A stretch of 64,000 nucleotides of DNA from Acetobacter vaccinii (lineage in GTDB: Bacteria > Pseudomonadota > Alphaproteobacteria > Acetobacterales > Acetobacteraceae). The position numbers were made by a program, and so were the translations under genes. The stretch covers positions 1,284,001 through 1,348,000 of the forward strand of contig NZ_CP043506.1 in NCBI RefSeq assembly GCF_008365315.1, in the 5' to 3' direction. Shown here piece by piece: positions 8,629 through 18,289 of this stretch (the stretch's first letter is position 1; every line of letters starts with the position of its first letter). The notes below the pieces were generated by a model, which searched no databases, was not told where the DNA came from, and saw only the letters and a list, made by a program, of their open reading frames with translations.

Positions 8629-11600
8629 TCAGATCGTAAAATACCGGGCATGCTTGTTCAGCACGACCAGGGCGGAGGTTGACTGCTCGGGGTGGAGCTG
8701 GTCGCCATCGGTCAGCGATACGCCAACCCGGTCGGCTTCCAGCAGTTTCAGGATCGGGGCCTGGTCTTCCAGCCGGGGGCAGGCCGGGTAGCCGAAGGAA
8801 TAGCGCGACCCGCGATAGCCCTGCTGCAACAGTGTTTCCAGCTCCCGCGCATCTTCCCCCGCAAAGCCCAGTTCGGAGCGGATGCGCTTGTGGGTGTATT
8901 CGGCCATGGCTTCTGCCATTTCGACCGACAGGCCGTGCAGGTAGAGGTAGTCCTGGTAGCGGTTTTCCTCAAACCAGTCGCGCGCGATGTCAGAGGCTTT
9001 CTGCCCGACGGTTACAACCTGCAGGCCCACGACCCCACGCTCGGCCGCGCTGATGTCGGGCAGGAAGTCGGCAATACATTCCCCGTCCTCACGCGGCTGG
9101 CGGGGCAGGGTAAAGCGGGCGGCCTCGGTCGTGCCGTCGGTCTCAAACAGGATCAGGTCGTTGCCGTCGCCTGCGGCTTTCCAGTAGCCGTAGGACGCCC
9201 GGGGGCGCAGGATGCTGTCCTTGGCCGACAGGTCGAGCATGCGGCGCAGAATGGGCCGCAGTTCCTGCTTGGCCCAGACCAGGAAGTCATCCAGCGAGCG
9301 GCCCTGTTTGCGAAAGCCCCACTGGAACTGGTACAGCGCGCGCTCGTTCAGGAACGGCAGGACAGCCTCGGGCGTTGCCTCCAGCACACGCGGCCCCCAG
9401 AACGGAGGGGACAATGCGGGTTCGTCCGCGACCATCCGGGCACGGCGCGCACGGGCGGTTGCAGCGTCGATCGGGGCAAAGCCGCGGGTTTCGGCGGCTT
9501 CTGGCGCACGGGCGTTGCGGCGGGTGGCCTTGCCTTCGCGCCGTTTCTGGATGGCGCTCAGGTAGTCGTCAAACCGTGTGCTGGTAATCTGGTCCATCAG
9601 GGTCAGACCATCAAAGGCATCCCGCGCGTAGGCCACGCGCCCGGTGGGGGCGTAGGCGGTCACGCAGTCTTCCTCGACATAATTGCGGGTCAGGGCGGCA
9701 CCCCCCAGCAGCACGGGGGTCTCCAGCCCCGCGCGGGCAATTTCCTCAAGGTTTTCACGCATGATCACGGTGGACTTCACCAGCAGGCCGGACATGCCGA
9801 TGGCATCGGCGCGCTCGGTCCGTGCGGCCTCGATCATGTCCTGCACAGGCACCTTGATGCCCAGGTTGACCACCCGGTAGCCGTTGTTGGTCAGGATAAT
9901 GTCTACAAGGTTTTTGCCGATGTCGTGCACATCGCCCTTGACGGTGGCCAGTACGATGGTGCCCCGGCTCTGCCCTTCGGCGCGTTCCATGTGGGGTTCC
10001 AGCCAGGCGACGGCGGCTTTCATGGTCTCGGCGGATTGCAGCACGAAGGGAAGCTGCATCTTGCCCGCGCCAAACAGTTCGCCCACCACCTTCATGCCGT
10101 CCAGCAGCACGGTGTTGATGATGTCGATGGGGGCCATGGTCTGCATGGCTTCCTCAAGGTCGGCTTCCAGCCCCTTGCGGTCCCCATCGACAATGCGGTC
10201 CTTCAGGCGTTCGGTCGCGGTTTCGGCGCGTTTGCGCGTGGCCGCCTGCGATGCCTTGCGGTCAGCGAACATGGCCAGCAGGGTCTGGAGCGGGTCATAG
10301 CCCTCGGCCCTGCGGTCGAAGATCAGGTCTTCCGCCACCTTGACTTCCTCGGGGGAGATCAGGTGCAGCGGGCGGATCTTGGACACATGCACAATGGCGG
10401 CTGTCATGCCTGCGCGCACGGCGTGGTCCAGATAGACCGAGTTCAGCACCGCGCGGGCGGCGGGGTTCAGCCCGAAGGAAATGTTGGACAGCCCCAGCAC
10501 GATCTGGATATCGGGGAAGGCCTCGCGGATCAGGCGGATGCCCTCCAGCGTCCACAGGCCCAGCTTGCGGTCGTCCTCCGCGCCGGTAGCGATGGTAAAG
10601 GTCAGCGGATCAATCATCAGATCCGATTGGGGTAGGCCGTAGCGGTCGCAGGCAAATTCCACCAGACGGGTGGCAATGCGCAGCTTGTCTTCCGGCTTGC
10701 GGGCCATGCCTTCTTCATCAATGGTCAGGGCTACCATGGCCGCGCCAAAACGGCGGGCCAGGGTCATGCGGTCGGCGGCCGGGCCTTCTCCATCCTCAAA
10801 GTTGATGGAGTTGATGATGGGCTTGCCGCCATGCAGCTTCAGCGCGGCTTCGATGACCGGGGTTTCGGTCGAATCGATCACCAGCGGCGCATTGACGGAG
10901 GAGGTGAAGCGCTTGACCACCTCGTCCATTTCCGCGCGTTCGTCGCGGCCGACAAAGGCGGTGCAGATATCCAGCGCGTTCGAGCCTTCGCGCAGCTGGT
11001 CGCGGCCAAGGGCCACGCAGCCGTCCCAGTCGTGGCTTTCCTGCAGTTCGCGCCATTTTTTGGAGCCGTTGGCGTTGCAGCGTTCACCGATGGAGAAATA
11101 GGCGTTTTCCTGCCGCAGCGGTACCTGTGAATACAGGCTGGCGACAGAAGGCACCCAGACAGCGGTGCGCGGCACGGGGGCCGGGCGGTGGCGGCCTGAG
11201 GCCTCGGCCCGGCGGCGCAGCATGGCGTCCAGCGCGGCAATATGCGGGGTGGAGGTGCCACAGCACCCGCCGATCAGGTTGATGCCGTCTTCCTGGATAA
11301 AGCGCTCAACCCAGGTGGCCATGTCAGCCGGGCTCAGGGGATAATGGGTTTTGCCGTCCACCAGTTCGGGCAGGCCCGCGTTGGGCAGGACCGAGATCAG
11401 GCGCGGCCAGTTTTCCGACAGCCAGCGCACATGTTCGGACATTTCCTGCGGGCCTGTGGCGCAGTTCAGGCCGATCAGGTCGGCTTCCAGCGCGTGCACA
11501 ACGGTTGCTGCGGCGGCAATGTCCGGACCGACCAGCAGTGTGCCGGTTGTTTCCACCGTGACCTGCACAAAAATGGGCATGGCAACGCCTGCCTCGGCCC

Positions 11601-12135
11601 GTGCGATCTTGACCCCGTTGACAGCCGCCTTGATCTGCAACGTGTCCTGGCAGGTTTCAATCAGGACAGCATCCACCCCGCCTTCAATCAGCCCGCGTGT
11701 CTGCTCGGCCAGGGCGGCTTCCAGCGTGTCGTAGTCGATGTTGCCCAGGGACGGCAGCTTGGTGCCCGGCCCGATGGAGCCCAGCACATAGCGGGCTCGG
11801 CCATCGGCAAAGCCATCGGCGGCCTCCCGCGCCAGAATGGCGGAGGCGCGGTTGATCTCCCGCGCGCGGTCCGTCAGCCCGAACTCCCCCAGCGTTATGG
11901 GGGAGGCCCCAAAGGTATTGGTTTCCACCATGTCCGCCCCGGCTTCGAAATAGCCGCGATGGATGTCACGGATCAGTTCGGGGCGTGACAGTGTCAGCAC
12001 TTCGGTGCAGTTTTCCTGTCCCCAGTAATCACGCTGTATGTCCAGATCCAGCATCTGTATGCGTGAGCCCATCCCTCCATCACAGAGCAGGACCTGGTCA
12101 CGCAGGGCATCAAGAAGCGGCAGACGAGAAGACAT
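8629..12135 (-). CDS. metH: Cobalamin-dependent methionine synthase
   Basis: Transfers the methyl group of methyltetrahydrofolate to homocysteine through cobalamin. The roughly 1168-residue protein has all four MetH modules: homocysteine-binding domain with the zinc cysteines in GLNCATG and GGCCGT, pterin-binding domain beginning near SIGERCNANGSKKW, cobalamin domain with DVHDIGKN (the His ligand of cobalt), and the C-terminal reactivation domain with RASYGYWKA. I placed the start at the ATG at 12135 (MSSRLPLLDAL) because this matches where the family's first domain begins; an in-frame ATG at 12153 is also possible. I saw no convincing cobalamin or SAM riboswitch upstream. Confidence 0.96.
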   Translation of the reverse strand: MSSRLPLLDALRDQVLLCDGGMGSRIQMLDLDIQRDYWGQENCTEVLTLSRPELIRDIHRGYFEAGADMVETNTFGASPITLGEFGLTDRAREINRASAILAREAADGFADGRARYVLGSIGPGTKLPSLGNIDYDTLEAALAEQTRGLIEGGVDAVLIETCQDTLQIKAAVNGVKIARAEAGVAMPIFVQVTVETTGTLLVGPDIAAAATVVHALEADLIGLNCATGPQEMSEHVRWLSENWPRLISVLPNAGLPELVDGKTHYPLSPADMATWVERFIQEDGINLIGGCCGTSTPHIAALDAMLRRRAEASGRHRPAPVPRTAVWVPSVASLYSQVPLRQENAYFSIGERCNANGSKKWRELQESHDWDGCVALGRDQLREGSNALDICTAFVGRDERAEMDEVVKRFTSSVNAPLVIDSTETPVIEAALKLHGGKPIINSINFEDGEGPAADRMTLARRFGAAMVALTIDEEGMARKPEDKLRIATRLVEFACDRYGLPQSDLMIDPLTFTIATGAEDDRKLGLWTLEGIRLIREAFPDIQIVLGLSNISFGLNPAARAVLNSVYLDHAVRAGMTAAIVHVSKIRPLHLISPEEVKVAEDLIFDRRAEGYDPLQTLLAMFADRKASQAATRKRAETATERLKDRIVDGDRKGLEADLEEAMQTMAPIDIINTVLLDGMKVVGELFGAGKMQLPFVLQSAETMKAAVAWLEPHMERAEGQSRGTIVLATVKGDVHDIGKNLVDIILTNNGYRVVNLGIKVPVQDMIEAARTERADAIGMSGLLVKSTVIMRENLEEIARAGLETPVLLGGAALTRNYVEEDCVTAYAPTGRVAYARDAFDGLTLMDQITSTRFDDYLSAIQKRREGKATRRNARAPEAAETRGFAPIDAATARARRARMVADEPALSPPFWGPRVLEATPEAVLPFLNERALYQFQWGFRKQGRSLDDFLVWAKQELRPILRRMLDLSAKDSILRPRASYGYWKAAGDGNDLILFETDGTTEAARFTLPRQPREDGECIADFLPDISAAERGVVGLQVVTVGQKASDIARDWFEENRYQDYLYLHGLSVEMAEAMAEYTHKRIRSELGFAGEDARELETLLQQGYRGSRYSFGYPACPRLEDQAPILKLLEADRVGVSLTDGDQLHPEQSTSALVVLNKHARYFTI

Positions 12136-12664
12136 GGCGCAGAAAAACCACATAGTAGGGGAGGAAAAGCCCCGCCCGGAGCGGGCGGCAGCGGGGGATA
12201 CCTTATTTCAGACCGTGGCCCCGCTGTCCACCAGTGCCGGGCCGCAGGGCGGGGCGGGGGCCGGGCGTTCTGGGCGTATTGTACTGGATATAGGGACCAG
12301 CGTGCCCGACAGCTCCACCCTGCGGCAGGCTGCGGCTGTTGTGTTTGCCGGGGTGGTGCCAACCCCAGACCAGCAGGCGGGCTGGGCTGCGGTGTGGCCA
12401 TGGGCCAACCCTGCCGGGCCAGACGGGGCGGTGCATCCGGGCGGGTGTGTCTGCTGTGTGGGGCCGGGGGCCTGGGGCGGGTTGGACCGTTTTTTGCTGG
12501 TGCAGGCCCAAAATCAGGCGCGGGGCACAGGTGTTGCGTTCAGCCGTGTTGTGGTGGTCTGCCCGGCCCAGAGTGTTGAAAAATTACATAAAGCGTTGCA
12601 GGGCTCGGTTTTTTTATCGGTTTTTTACGTTTTTGGGTCATCAATACGAAAGGATGTTTCCTGA
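12134..12664 (+). CDS. Hypothetical protein with a CxCC motif
   Basis: A frame of 176 codons between divergent metH and the secretion operon. Codon use in the middle looks like a real GC-rich gene. It contains GGCVCCVGPG, a CxCC arrangement like the metal site of CobW/P47K-type GTPases, followed by a segment (FSRVVVVCPAQSVEKLHKAL) that looks like a beta strand and helix; there is no Walker A motif, so it is not a GTPase by itself. The start is unsure: the ATG at 12134 would overlap the metH start codon on the other strand, so a downstream start is possible. The last 25 codons are AT-rich. I do not assign a function. Confidence 0.45.
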   Translation: MAQKNHIVGEEKPRPERAAAGDTLFQTVAPLSTSAGPQGGAGAGRSGRIVLDIGTSVPDSSTLRQAAAVVFAGVVPTPDQQAGWAAVWPWANPAGPDGAVHPGGCVCCVGPGAWGGLDRFLLVQAQNQARGTGVAFSRVVVVCPAQSVEKLHKALQGSVFLSVFYVFGSSIRKDVS

Positions 12665-12750
12665 ATATTTAACGAAATATCACCACTGCGGCAAAAACCA
12701 CGGGCACCGCCACCGCCCCGCCGCAATGGCCCCGGACAGAAGGATCAGGC

Positions 12751-15015
12751 GTGGATAACAGGGATCATACGCCAGACCAGGGGGGGCCATCACCCAAGAC
12801 CGCATCTGACCGGCCAGAGGGGGCTGCGGCCTCCATGCCCGGTTTTGCCCGCCTGAAAGCCGCTGCCGCTGCGGCCCGCTTCCATGGGCTTGACCCTGAT
12901 TTGCAGGATTTTGTTGCCGACCCGACCGAGGCCGTGCCCTCCGCCGCCGCCCTTGCCCGCTGGCTGGACGACCAGGGGGCCGTGGCGCAGGGCATGGTGG
13001 TGCGCTGGCGGGCCTTGGTGCGTATGCGCGCAGCCCCCCCCATCGTGCTGCTGCTGCGTGACGGTGGGGCGGCGCTTATGGTCGGGGCCGACCCCGAGCG
13101 CGGCGTGGTCTGGCTGCGCGACCCGCTGGAGGACGACGCCGTAGCCCCCGTGCCGGTTGATGCCCTGCGGCTGGAACACCTCTGGGCGGGGGATATCCTG
13201 CTTGTCCGCCGCAGGCGTGACGAGACTGAGGCCGATGCCCCCATCACCATGCGCTGGCTTGCGCGGATGGTCCTGCGGGAAAAACATGCTCTGCGGGACA
13301 TTGGCATTGCCTCCATGACCTTGAGCATGTTGCAGATCTTCCCGCCGCTGATTGTCATGCAGGTGATCGACCGGGTGGTGAATTACCGCTCCATGTCCAC
13401 GCTGGTGTCCATTTCCGGGCTGATCATTATTTTCTCGTTCTACGAGGTGCTGCTCAGCTACGCCCGGCGCGAGTTGTCCATGGTGCTGACAACCCGGATC
13501 GATGCCCGGATCTCGCTCCATGTTTTCAGCCGCCTTCTGGCCTTGCCGCTGGAGTATTTTGAGCGCCAGCAGGCGGGCAATGTGCTGGGCCGTGTCATGG
13601 CCATTTACAAGGTGCGCGACTTTCTGACCGGGCGGTTGATGACAACCCTGCTCGACCTGTTCACGCTTGTTGTCATTCTGCCCTTCCTGTTTCTGCTCAG
13701 TCCCGCTCTGGCGTGGATGACACTGGCCGCGGCAGGCATGATCGGGCTTGTGGTGGTGGTGTCCATGGGGCCGGTGTCGCGGCTGATGGTGCGCCAGCTC
13801 AGCGCCGAGCGCGAACGCGGTGCCATGCTGTATGAAAGTGTGGCCGGGATCCGCACCATTAAAACCCTGGCGCTGGAACCTGTCCGCCGCCAGATGTGGG
13901 ACGAGGCCACAGCCCGTGTCATCCGCTGGAAGCTCGATGTCGGCCGCCTGTCCAACTGGCCGCAGACACTGGCCATGCCGTTCGACCTGTTTATTACCCG
14001 CGGCATTATTCTGGTCGGGGCGTTCATGGCGCTGGAAAACCCGGCTTCGGTCGGGGTGGGGGCGCTGGTGGCCTTTATGATGCTGGGGGGCCGTGTTGCC
14101 GCCCCGCTGGTCGGCATGGCCCGCCTGCTTGATGACATGAACGAGGTTCTGGCCTCGTTGGGGGAGGCCGGGTCGGTGCTGAACCAGCCGACCGAAACCC
14201 GCGCCCTCACAACTGGCCTGCGGCCACGTATTATGGGCGGGCTGGTGTTTGAGGGCGTTACCTTCTCCTACCCCGGCGCATCCGCCCCGGCCTTGCGGGA
14301 TGTCAGCTTCAGCGTGCCTGCGGGCACCATGCTGGGGCTTGTGGGGCGTAGCGGGTCGGGCAAATCCACCATCACACGGCTGTTGCAGGGGGTCAGCCGG
14401 TCCTACAGCGGCTACCTGCGGCTGGATGGCGTGGACCTGCGTGAAATCAATCTGACCCACTTGCGCCGCTCGCTCGGGGTGGTGTTGCAGGACAACTTCC
14501 TGTTTCGCGGCACCATCCGCGACAACATTACCGCCGGGCGACCGGGCCTGACGCTGGATGACGTGGTGCGCGCCGCCCGCCTGGCCGGGGCCGAGGAGTT
14601 TATAGAACGCCTGCCCGCAGGCTACGAAACCTTCATCGAGGAAGGCTCGACCAACATTTCAGGCGGGCAGCGCCAGCGGCTGGCCATTGCCCGCGCCGTC
14701 ATAACCGACCCACGGGTGATGATCCTGGATGAAGCAACCTCCGCCCTCGACCCTGAGAGCGAGGCGGTGGTCAACGCCAATCTGGAGCGCATCAGCCAGG
14801 GGCGCACCATGGTCATTGTGTCGCACCGGCTGTCGTCCCTTGTGGGCTGTGATCTGATCTGCGTGATGGATCAGGGGCAGGTGGTCGATATTGCCCCCCA
14901 TGCCGTGCTGCTGGAGCGCTGCGCCATCTACCGCACGTTGTGGCGGCAGCAGAACCGTCACATGTCCGACGGGCCAGAGTCCGGCCCGGCCAGCCTGCCT
15001 GTCAGCGGGGGCTAG
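12751..15015 (+). CDS. Type I secretion system permease/ATPase (HlyB/LapB-like ABC transporter)
   Basis: A 754-residue inner-membrane ABC half-transporter. Residues about 45-155 resemble a C39 peptidase-like domain without obvious catalytic Cys/His, as in transporters that bind but do not cut their substrate. Six membrane helices follow (about 180-450), then an ATPase with Walker A GRSGSGKST, signature ISGGQRQRLAIARA, Walker B VMILDEATSALD and the VSHRL switch histidine. Translation begins at a GTG preceded by AGAAGGA. The HlyD-type adaptor follows 33 bases later. The family secretes RTX adhesins or enzymes; no RTX substrate gene or TolC-like channel lies in this window, so the cargo is unknown. 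Confidence 0.92.
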   Translation: MDNRDHTPDQGGPSPKTASDRPEGAAASMPGFARLKAAAAAARFHGLDPDLQDFVADPTEAVPSAAALARWLDDQGAVAQGMVVRWRALVRMRAAPPIVLLLRDGGAALMVGADPERGVVWLRDPLEDDAVAPVPVDALRLEHLWAGDILLVRRRRDETEADAPITMRWLARMVLREKHALRDIGIASMTLSMLQIFPPLIVMQVIDRVVNYRSMSTLVSISGLIIIFSFYEVLLSYARRELSMVLTTRIDARISLHVFSRLLALPLEYFERQQAGNVLGRVMAIYKVRDFLTGRLMTTLLDLFTLVVILPFLFLLSPALAWMTLAAAGMIGLVVVVSMGPVSRLMVRQLSAERERGAMLYESVAGIRTIKTLALEPVRRQMWDEATARVIRWKLDVGRLSNWPQTLAMPFDLFITRGIILVGAFMALENPASVGVGALVAFMMLGGRVAAPLVGMARLLDDMNEVLASLGEAGSVLNQPTETRALTTGLRPRIMGGLVFEGVTFSYPGASAPALRDVSFSVPAGTMLGLVGRSGSGKSTITRLLQGVSRSYSGYLRLDGVDLREINLTHLRRSLGVVLQDNFLFRGTIRDNITAGRPGLTLDDVVRAARLAGAEEFIERLPAGYETFIEEGSTNISGGQRQRLAIARAVITDPRVMILDEATSALDPESEAVVNANLERISQGRTMVIVSHRLSSLVGCDLICVMDQGQVVDIAPHAVLLERCAIYRTLWRQQNRHMSDGPESGPASLPVSGG

Positions 15016-15048
15016 GTCCATGCACATCGTCTATGCCGGGAGGGCCGC

Positions 15049-16512
15049 ATGAGCGACGACCACGATCCCCCGCCCATGCCACCAGGCACAACCCCCTCCG
15101 GCCCGCCGGAGGATGACATGCTGGGCAGCCCCCCACTGCCCCGCGCGGGGGACGACCTGCACGCCCCGCCGGACATGCCGCTGGCGCTATTGGCCTTCCA
15201 TTCCCCCACCACAGCTCTGGTCAACCTGCCGCCCATGGCATCGGCCCGGCATATTGTGTGGCTTGTGGGCGGGCTTATGGCGTTTTCGGTCGTGGGGATG
15301 ACCGTTTTCCCCCTCAGCCGGGTGGTCACAACACAGGGCCGCATTGTCTCGCGCGAGCCTGCTCTGGTGGTGCAGTCGCTCGATACCGCCATTATCCGCT
15401 CCATTGATGTGCAACCCGGTGATGTGGTGCACAGGGGCGATGTACTGGCCCATCTGGACCCCACACAGGCCGGGGCGGATACCGATAACCTGAAAACCCA
15501 GTGCGACCAGTATCAGGCCGAGGTCAACCGTCTGGAGGCCGAGGCGCAGGGCCGCATTTACGCGGCAGACCCCGCAAATACCCAGAGCCTTCCGCAGGTG
15601 CAGGCGTTTATCCGCCGTGTGGCCGAGGACCGGGCCAGACTGAGCGAGTATGACAACAAGATCGCAAGCCTGCGGAGCGAGCTGCAAGGTTACGGGGCCA
15701 GCGCGGCCATGTATGCCGCGCGTGTGCGTGTCATGTCCGACGTGCTGGGCATGCGCCAGAAGTTGCAGCGCGAGCAGGTGGGCAGCCGCCTGTCCACTCT
15801 GGCGGCCCGGAATGACCTGATGGAGGTTGAGCGCACACAGGTGGCCTCCCGCCAGCAGGCCGCCGCCACCCAGGGCAAGCTGGAGGCTGAAACGCAGGGC
15901 AGGGAGAGCTATCTGCAAAACCACAAGGCCGAAATCTACCGTGACCTTGTGCTGGCCGAGCACAGGCTGTCCGAGGCCCAGGGTGAATACTCCAAGGCCC
16001 GCCTGCACCACGACATGGTGCTGCTGCACGCGGCGGAGGATGCGGTGGTGCTCAACATCGGCAAGGTGTCGCCCGGCGCGGTCGTCACCCCGGCCCAGAC
16101 CATCATGACCCTGGTGCCTCTGGGCAAGGGGCTGGAGATCGAAACCGTGATGTCGGGGCGTGATGCCGGGTTTGTCAGGCTGGGGGACAAGGCGCTTATC
16201 AAGTTCATCAGCTTTCCCTACCAGCAGTATGGCGGGGCCGAGGCCACGGTGCGGACCATCAGTGCGGATTCCTTCGTGCCTGGCGGGGCGGGTGGCCCCA
16301 CGGCGGATATGACCCCCGACAACGTGGGCACCGCCTATTACCGCGTCCGTCTGGGTATTACCCGCTACACCCTGCGCGGGGTGCCCTCCTTCTTCCAGCC
16401 GCAGCCGGGCATGCCTGTGACGGCGGATATCCACGTGGGGGAACGTACGATCATGCAGTATCTGCTCAACACCGTGGTGCCGCTGGTCGGCACTGGCATG
16501 CGCGAGCCCTAG
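15049..16512 (+). CDS. HlyD/LapC-type membrane-fusion adaptor of the type I secretion system
   Basis: A 487-residue protein with a Pro-rich cytosolic N-terminus, a single membrane helix at about residues 67-88, then the usual adaptor order: half lipoyl motif (SIDVQPGDVVHRGDVLAHLD), a long coiled coil of alternating Gln/Glu/Ala heptads, the second lipoyl half (VLNIGKVSPGAVVTPAQTIM) and a beta domain ending in PGMPVTADIHVGERTIMQYL, a classic HlyD C-terminus. It would link the ABC transporter to an outer-membrane channel. It follows the transporter gene closely and precedes the Sel1 gene by four bases, so all are probably one transcript. Confidence 0.92.
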   Translation: MSDDHDPPPMPPGTTPSGPPEDDMLGSPPLPRAGDDLHAPPDMPLALLAFHSPTTALVNLPPMASARHIVWLVGGLMAFSVVGMTVFPLSRVVTTQGRIVSREPALVVQSLDTAIIRSIDVQPGDVVHRGDVLAHLDPTQAGADTDNLKTQCDQYQAEVNRLEAEAQGRIYAADPANTQSLPQVQAFIRRVAEDRARLSEYDNKIASLRSELQGYGASAAMYAARVRVMSDVLGMRQKLQREQVGSRLSTLAARNDLMEVERTQVASRQQAAATQGKLEAETQGRESYLQNHKAEIYRDLVLAEHRLSEAQGEYSKARLHHDMVLLHAAEDAVVLNIGKVSPGAVVTPAQTIMTLVPLGKGLEIETVMSGRDAGFVRLGDKALIKFISFPYQQYGGAEATVRTISADSFVPGGAGGPTADMTPDNVGTAYYRVRLGITRYTLRGVPSFFQPQPGMPVTADIHVGERTIMQYLLNTVVPLVGTGMREP

Positions 16513-16516
16513 GGCC

Positions 16517-18286
16517 GTGGGGGGGCTGGGCCAGTGGCTGTCGGCTACGCGTCTTTCTGCTCTGGGGCAGGGTACTGGTCAGTCACGCCTGTCGCGCAGG
16601 CTCGCGCGTATCCATGCCACCGCGCAGCATGACCCCTACGCAGCGTTTGCCGCGAGTGTAGAGCTGGCCCGCGCGGGTGAGGCCGAGGGCCAGCATCTGG
16701 TTGGTCAGGCGTATCTTGCGGGCAAGGGTGTGCCGCCAGACCTGACCGAGGGTGTGCGCTGGACCCGCCGCGCGGCGGAGGGAGGGTGTCGTGCGGCCAT
16801 GATCACTCTGGCCGTGCTGTGCCTGCGCGGCATGCCCGATACCGTGGCGGAGGGGGCAGGCCCGCAGGTATTTGGCACAACCCCGCAGCCCGGCCCACCC
16901 GACCATGCCCGCGCCGCCCATTGGGCGGGGGAGGCCGCCGCCCTGGGTGATGCCGAGGCTCAGGCTCTGTACGGCTATGTTCTGTCCACAGCCCCGGCCC
17001 CTTTGCGTGATGGTACTCAGGCGCGGGAATGGTACGCCCGGGCGGCACAGGCCGGGTGCGCGCGCGGGCACCTTGGCATGGCTCTGGTCATGCTGGAGCA
17101 GGCGCAGACGCCGCAGGACTGGGCGGCAGCCGCCCAAAGCCTGCATGTGGCGGCCAGCGCCGGGCTGGGAACGGCGCTGTATCTGCTTGGGCAGTTGTAT
17201 GAGCGCGGGACCGGTGTTGCCTGCGACATCGGGCGTGCCATCGGGTATTTTGCCGCCGCGGCGGAAAGAAACGTGCGCGAGGCTCAGGCCCGCTACGGTA
17301 TGGCGCTGCTCAGTGGTTACGGCGTTGCGGCTGACCCGGCCCGGGGGCAGACATGGCTGCGCCGCGCGGCCTTGGCGGGTGATGCTGAAGCCGCCGCCGT
17401 CTTGGGTGACCTGTGCGGGCGTGGGCTGGATATGGCCCCCAATTATGCCGAGGCCGTGGCTTGGTACCGTCTGGCGTCCGGCCTTGGGCATGCCGCTGCC
17501 AGCCGCACATTGGGGCGCATCTATCTGGCGGGTGTGGGTGTGCCTGCTGACAGGGCAGAGGCAGGTCACTGGTTTGGTGTAGCCGCCCGGCAGGGTGATA
17601 CGGTGGCCGCGGCCGAACTGGGGGCGCTGCTGGTAGCCGGGGTGGTGCCGCGTGAGGAAGGCGGCGGCCTGATGGATGTTTTTCGCAAGGCGGCGCAGGG
17701 GCAGGACATGCTGGCCATGTTCAACCTTGGGGTGGGGCTGGCCCATGGGCTGGAGGGAGACCAGAACATACAGGCCGCAACCCATTGGCTGAAAACAGCG
17801 GCCAGCAAGGTTGTCAACGCCCAGTACTGGTATGGCCGCATGGTGCTGACAGGCTGCGGCATGCCCGCCAACCCGGAGCAGGGCCGCGCCTGGATTGCTC
17901 TGGCTGCCGGGGCAGGCATGGTTGAGGCCATGGTGGAGTATGCCCACCTGCTTGTGGCGGGTGTGGGTGGGCCGCGCCATCACCCGCAGGCGCTGGCATT
18001 ATACAGGCGCGCGGCGGAGGAAGGATCGGTCGCGGCCATGTTTTCCGTCGGGGCCATGCTGGGGGGTGGCCACGCGGTGGAAGAGGATAGACCCGCCGCA
18101 CGGAGCTGGTTTGACCGTGCCGCCCAGCAGGGCCATGCGCTGGCGCAGCTTATGCTGGCCCGCTATCTGGCCCAGGGTCTGGGGGGCGGGGTCGATCTGG
18201 CAGGGGCGCGGCAGTGGTATCAGCAGGCCAGCGCGCAGGGTGTGGGCGAGGCCAGCGCCGAACTGGCACAGCTTGGCAGCGTATAG
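16517..18286 (+). CDS. Sel1-repeat (SLR/TPR-like) protein
   Basis: A 589-residue protein composed almost entirely of about eleven Sel1-like repeats of 34-38 residues, each with the pattern LG..Y..G.GV..D...A..W...AA..G (for example LGRIYLAGVGVPADRAEAGHW). Such repeats build solenoid scaffolds for protein interaction. There is no signal peptide, so it is probably cytosolic. The start is a GTG four bases after the adaptor stop, with the next gene starting three bases after its own stop; this spacing points to coupled translation and a function tied to secretion or to the glycosyltransferase. The role itself is inferred, not shown. Confidence 0.85.
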   Translation: MGGLGQWLSATRLSALGQGTGQSRLSRRLARIHATAQHDPYAAFAASVELARAGEAEGQHLVGQAYLAGKGVPPDLTEGVRWTRRAAEGGCRAAMITLAVLCLRGMPDTVAEGAGPQVFGTTPQPGPPDHARAAHWAGEAAALGDAEAQALYGYVLSTAPAPLRDGTQAREWYARAAQAGCARGHLGMALVMLEQAQTPQDWAAAAQSLHVAASAGLGTALYLLGQLYERGTGVACDIGRAIGYFAAAAERNVREAQARYGMALLSGYGVAADPARGQTWLRRAALAGDAEAAAVLGDLCGRGLDMAPNYAEAVAWYRLASGLGHAAASRTLGRIYLAGVGVPADRAEAGHWFGVAARQGDTVAAAELGALLVAGVVPREEGGGLMDVFRKAAQGQDMLAMFNLGVGLAHGLEGDQNIQAATHWLKTAASKVVNAQYWYGRMVLTGCGMPANPEQGRAWIALAAGAGMVEAMVEYAHLLVAGVGGPRHHPQALALYRRAAEEGSVAAMFSVGAMLGGGHAVEEDRPAARSWFDRAAQQGHALAQLMLARYLAQGLGGGVDLAGARQWYQQASAQGVGEASAELAQLGSV

Positions 18287-18289
18287 GCC

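Noticed and set aside
8692..10635. 647-codon open frame antisense to metH
   Set aside because: Shadow of the GC-rich metH coding strand; its product is His/Gly/Gln-rich with no recognisable domain.
12136..12300. SAM or cobalamin riboswitch in front of metH
   Set aside because: No conserved aptamer core could be recognised on the minus strand; the region is probably occupied by the start of the CxCC gene.
16583..17983. 466-codon minus-strand frame opposite the Sel1 gene
   Set aside because: Shadow frame; the plus strand has clear Sel1 repeats and coupled spacing.
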